Assembly: GCF_000507185.2 (NCBI RefSeq)
Contig: NZ_AYTM02000002.1
Coordinates: 4,747,501 to 4,811,500, forward strand
DNA from: Pseudomonas syringae KCTC 12500
GTDB lineage: Bacteria > Pseudomonadota > Gammaproteobacteria > Pseudomonadales > Pseudomonadaceae
Direction: 5' to 3'
DNA: 64,000 bases
Shown one piece after another: positions 62,682-64,000 of this stretch. How positions within the stretch are numbered: position 1 is the stretch's first letter; the number at the start of each line of letters is the position of its first letter. The position numbers were made by a program, and so were the translations under genes. The notes below the pieces were generated by a model, which worked only from the letters and a program-made list of their open reading frames with translations, did not search any database and was not told where the DNA came from.

Positions 62682-63758
62682 TTACTTGCGCTTGCGAGCT
62701 GGCAGCACATCCTTGAGTTTAGCGTGCATGCTACGCAAGGTCTTTTCAGTGCTTTGCCAATCGATGCAGGCATCGGTAATCGACACGCCGTACTGCAATT
62801 CCGACAGGTCCTTGGGAATCGCCTGGCAGCCCCAGTTCAAATGGCTCTCGACCATCAAACCGATGATCGATTCGTTGCCTTCCAGGATCTGGTTGGCGAC
62901 GTTTTCCATCACCAGCGGTTGCAGCGCCGGGTCCTTGTTGGAGTTGGCATGGCTGCAGTCGACCATGATGTTCGGGCGAATGCCGGACTTGTTCAGCGCC
63001 TGCTCGCAGAGCGCAACGCTGACCGAGTCATAGTTGGGCTTGCCGTTGCCGCCGCGCAGCACCACATGACCGTAGGCATTGCCTTTGGTGGTCACGATCG
63101 ACACGCCGCCTTCCTGGTTGATGCCCAGGAAACGATGCGGGCTCGACACCGATTGCAAGGCGTTGATGGCAACCGTCAGGCCGCCGTCGGTGCCGTTCTT
63201 GAAACCGACTGCCGAGGACAGGCCTGAAGCCATCTCGCGGTGAGTCTGGGATTCTGTGGTGCGTGCGCCGATGGCCGACCAGCTGATCAGGTCCTGCAGA
63301 TACTGCGGAGAGATCGGGTCCAGGGCTTCGGTCGCGGTGGGCAGCCCCATCTCGGCCAGATCCAGCAGCAGCTGGCGACCGATGTGCAGGCCATCCTGGA
63401 TCTTGAACGAGTCATCCAGGTACGGGTCGTTAATCAGGCCTTTCCAGCCTACCGTGGTGCGTGGCTTCTCGAAGTAGACGCGCATCACCAGATACAGCGT
63501 GTCAGACACTTCCGCCGCCAGCGCCTTGAGACGCCCGGCGTACTCCTTGGCTGCCTTCAGGTCGTGGATCGAGCACGGGCCGATCACGATGAACAGGCGG
63601 TGATCATGGCCATCGAGAATGTTGCGAATCACTTCGCGGCCCTGGCTGACGGTGTGCAGGGCAGCATCGGTCAGGGGGATGTCGCGCTTGAGCTGATCCG
63701 GAGTGATCAGAGTCTCGTTGGAGGCAACGTTGAGGTCGTCAATCGGTAAATCAGCCAT
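62682..63758 (-). CDS. Class I DAHP synthase (3-deoxy-7-phosphoheptulonate synthase)
   Basis: A 358-residue enzyme of the AroF/G/H type that condenses phosphoenolpyruvate and erythrose-4-phosphate at the entry to the shikimate pathway. Motifs: FIVIGPCSIHD, RVYFEKPRTTVGWKGL, AIGARTTESQTHR, FKNGTDGG and MVDCSHANSNKDP. The start is taken as ATG 63758 (MADLPIDDLN), giving the usual length; ATG 63770 is an alternative. Which feedback type (Tyr, Phe or Trp) cannot be told. It ends at a bidirectional terminator. Confidence 0.95.
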   Translation of the reverse strand: MADLPIDDLNVASNETLITPDQLKRDIPLTDAALHTVSQGREVIRNILDGHDHRLFIVIGPCSIHDLKAAKEYAGRLKALAAEVSDTLYLVMRVYFEKPRTTVGWKGLINDPYLDDSFKIQDGLHIGRQLLLDLAEMGLPTATEALDPISPQYLQDLISWSAIGARTTESQTHREMASGLSSAVGFKNGTDGGLTVAINALQSVSSPHRFLGINQEGGVSIVTTKGNAYGHVVLRGGNGKPNYDSVSVALCEQALNKSGIRPNIMVDCSHANSNKDPALQPLVMENVANQILEGNESIIGLMVESHLNWGCQAIPKDLSELQYGVSITDACIDWQSTEKTLRSMHAKLKDVLPARKRK

Positions 63759-63991
63759 CGTGTTACTCATCAGGTCGCGGGTACTGGCCGCCAACGGTCC
63801 CCCGTGCGGCGGTGCCCAGCAGGTTTGAGCGCAGCGGGGAGCCGAACCTTAGCGCGTTATCGCGTTGTTCGACAATAAGTAAACGAGGTATCGGCCAGGT
63901 CTTTGGCCGAGATGCGCTGCCTTATTGCAAGACAATCCGCTGCGACGGATAGTGTACGGCCGCAAATAGCGAGACAGTCAAGGGAGAGGTC
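63759..63991. other. Divergent region between DAHP synthase and the right-edge gene
   Basis: No gene seen. GGCCAGGT-CTTTGGCC near 63892-63908 can form a small hairpin. Promoters of the flanking genes are presumably here. Confidence 0.4.
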
Positions 63992-64000
63992 ATGAGTGTT
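63992..64000 (+). CDS. Start of a further gene, truncated by the window edge
   Basis: GGGAGAGG is placed 4-8 nt before ATG 63992 (ATG AGT GTT...). Only three codons are visible, so no identity can be given. Confidence 0.45.

Overview
The window looks like a chromosomal segment of a fluorescent Pseudomonas, most likely of the P. syringae group. This rests on an OprI-type lipoprotein, kdpFABC-kdpDE, a MoxR-DUF58-TgpA operon, GreB, TesA back to back with a YbbAP-type exporter, Pseudomonas-style REP sequences and a P. syringae-like intergenic palindrome. It is GC-rich and densely coded. I saw no rRNA, tRNA, IS or CRISPR. The species call is inference from gene content.

Positions 1-34400 are an accessory, surface- and toxin-related region. 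After a TTGA-coupled two-component system (minus strand) come: a tandem Ig-like repeat protein (IgL1), a pertactin-type autotransporter, a second Ig-like protein (IgL2), a chaperone-usher fimbrial operon on the minus strand (pilin, chaperone, usher, tip adhesin), and a large RHS protein (RHS1, minus). Divergent from RHS1 is a plus-strand five-gene operon: IgL3, two very large proteins built from a repeated GWD...KVN module that I tentatively relate to the clostridial P47/OrfX (TULIP) family, a lipoprotein and a second RHS protein (RHS2). RHS1 and RHS2 are inverted paralogues around a 10-kb block. They share N-terminal and core regions, but their C-terminal tails are unrelated, and neither is followed by a recognisable immunity gene. 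IgL1-3 are paralogues of each other. None of the Ig-like, P47-like or RHS proteins has a recognisable signal peptide, and no secretion machine is encoded here. This set is the best candidate for an undescribed toxin or effector system.

Positions 34400-64000 are mostly core chromosome. A small stand-alone LuxR-type HTH protein lies between RHS2 and the complete potassium-uptake locus kdpF-A-B-C-D-E, whose promoter region has three phased TTTAC repeats resembling a KdpE operator. A 219-bp tandem array of REP inverted pairs then separates a small lipoprotein from moxR-DUF58-tgpA-CHAD. Next come a thioesterase, a chemoreceptor, a TatD nuclease, an MltF-like transglycosylase, a DoxX protein, greB, the permease/ATPase pair divergent from tesA, an L,D-transpeptidase, oprI, a GNAT acetyltransferase and a class I DAHP synthase. 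The first codons of a further gene begin at the right edge.

Regulatory structure worth noting: a 53-nt near-perfect hairpin before IgL1; matching TAGGA-N4-TCCTA dyads upstream of both the autotransporter and the fimbrial operon; a las/lux-box-like dyad in the RHS1/IgL3 divergent promoter; strong hairpins between pilin and chaperone and between kdpB and kdpC; and three operons that use a TTGA start/stop overlap.
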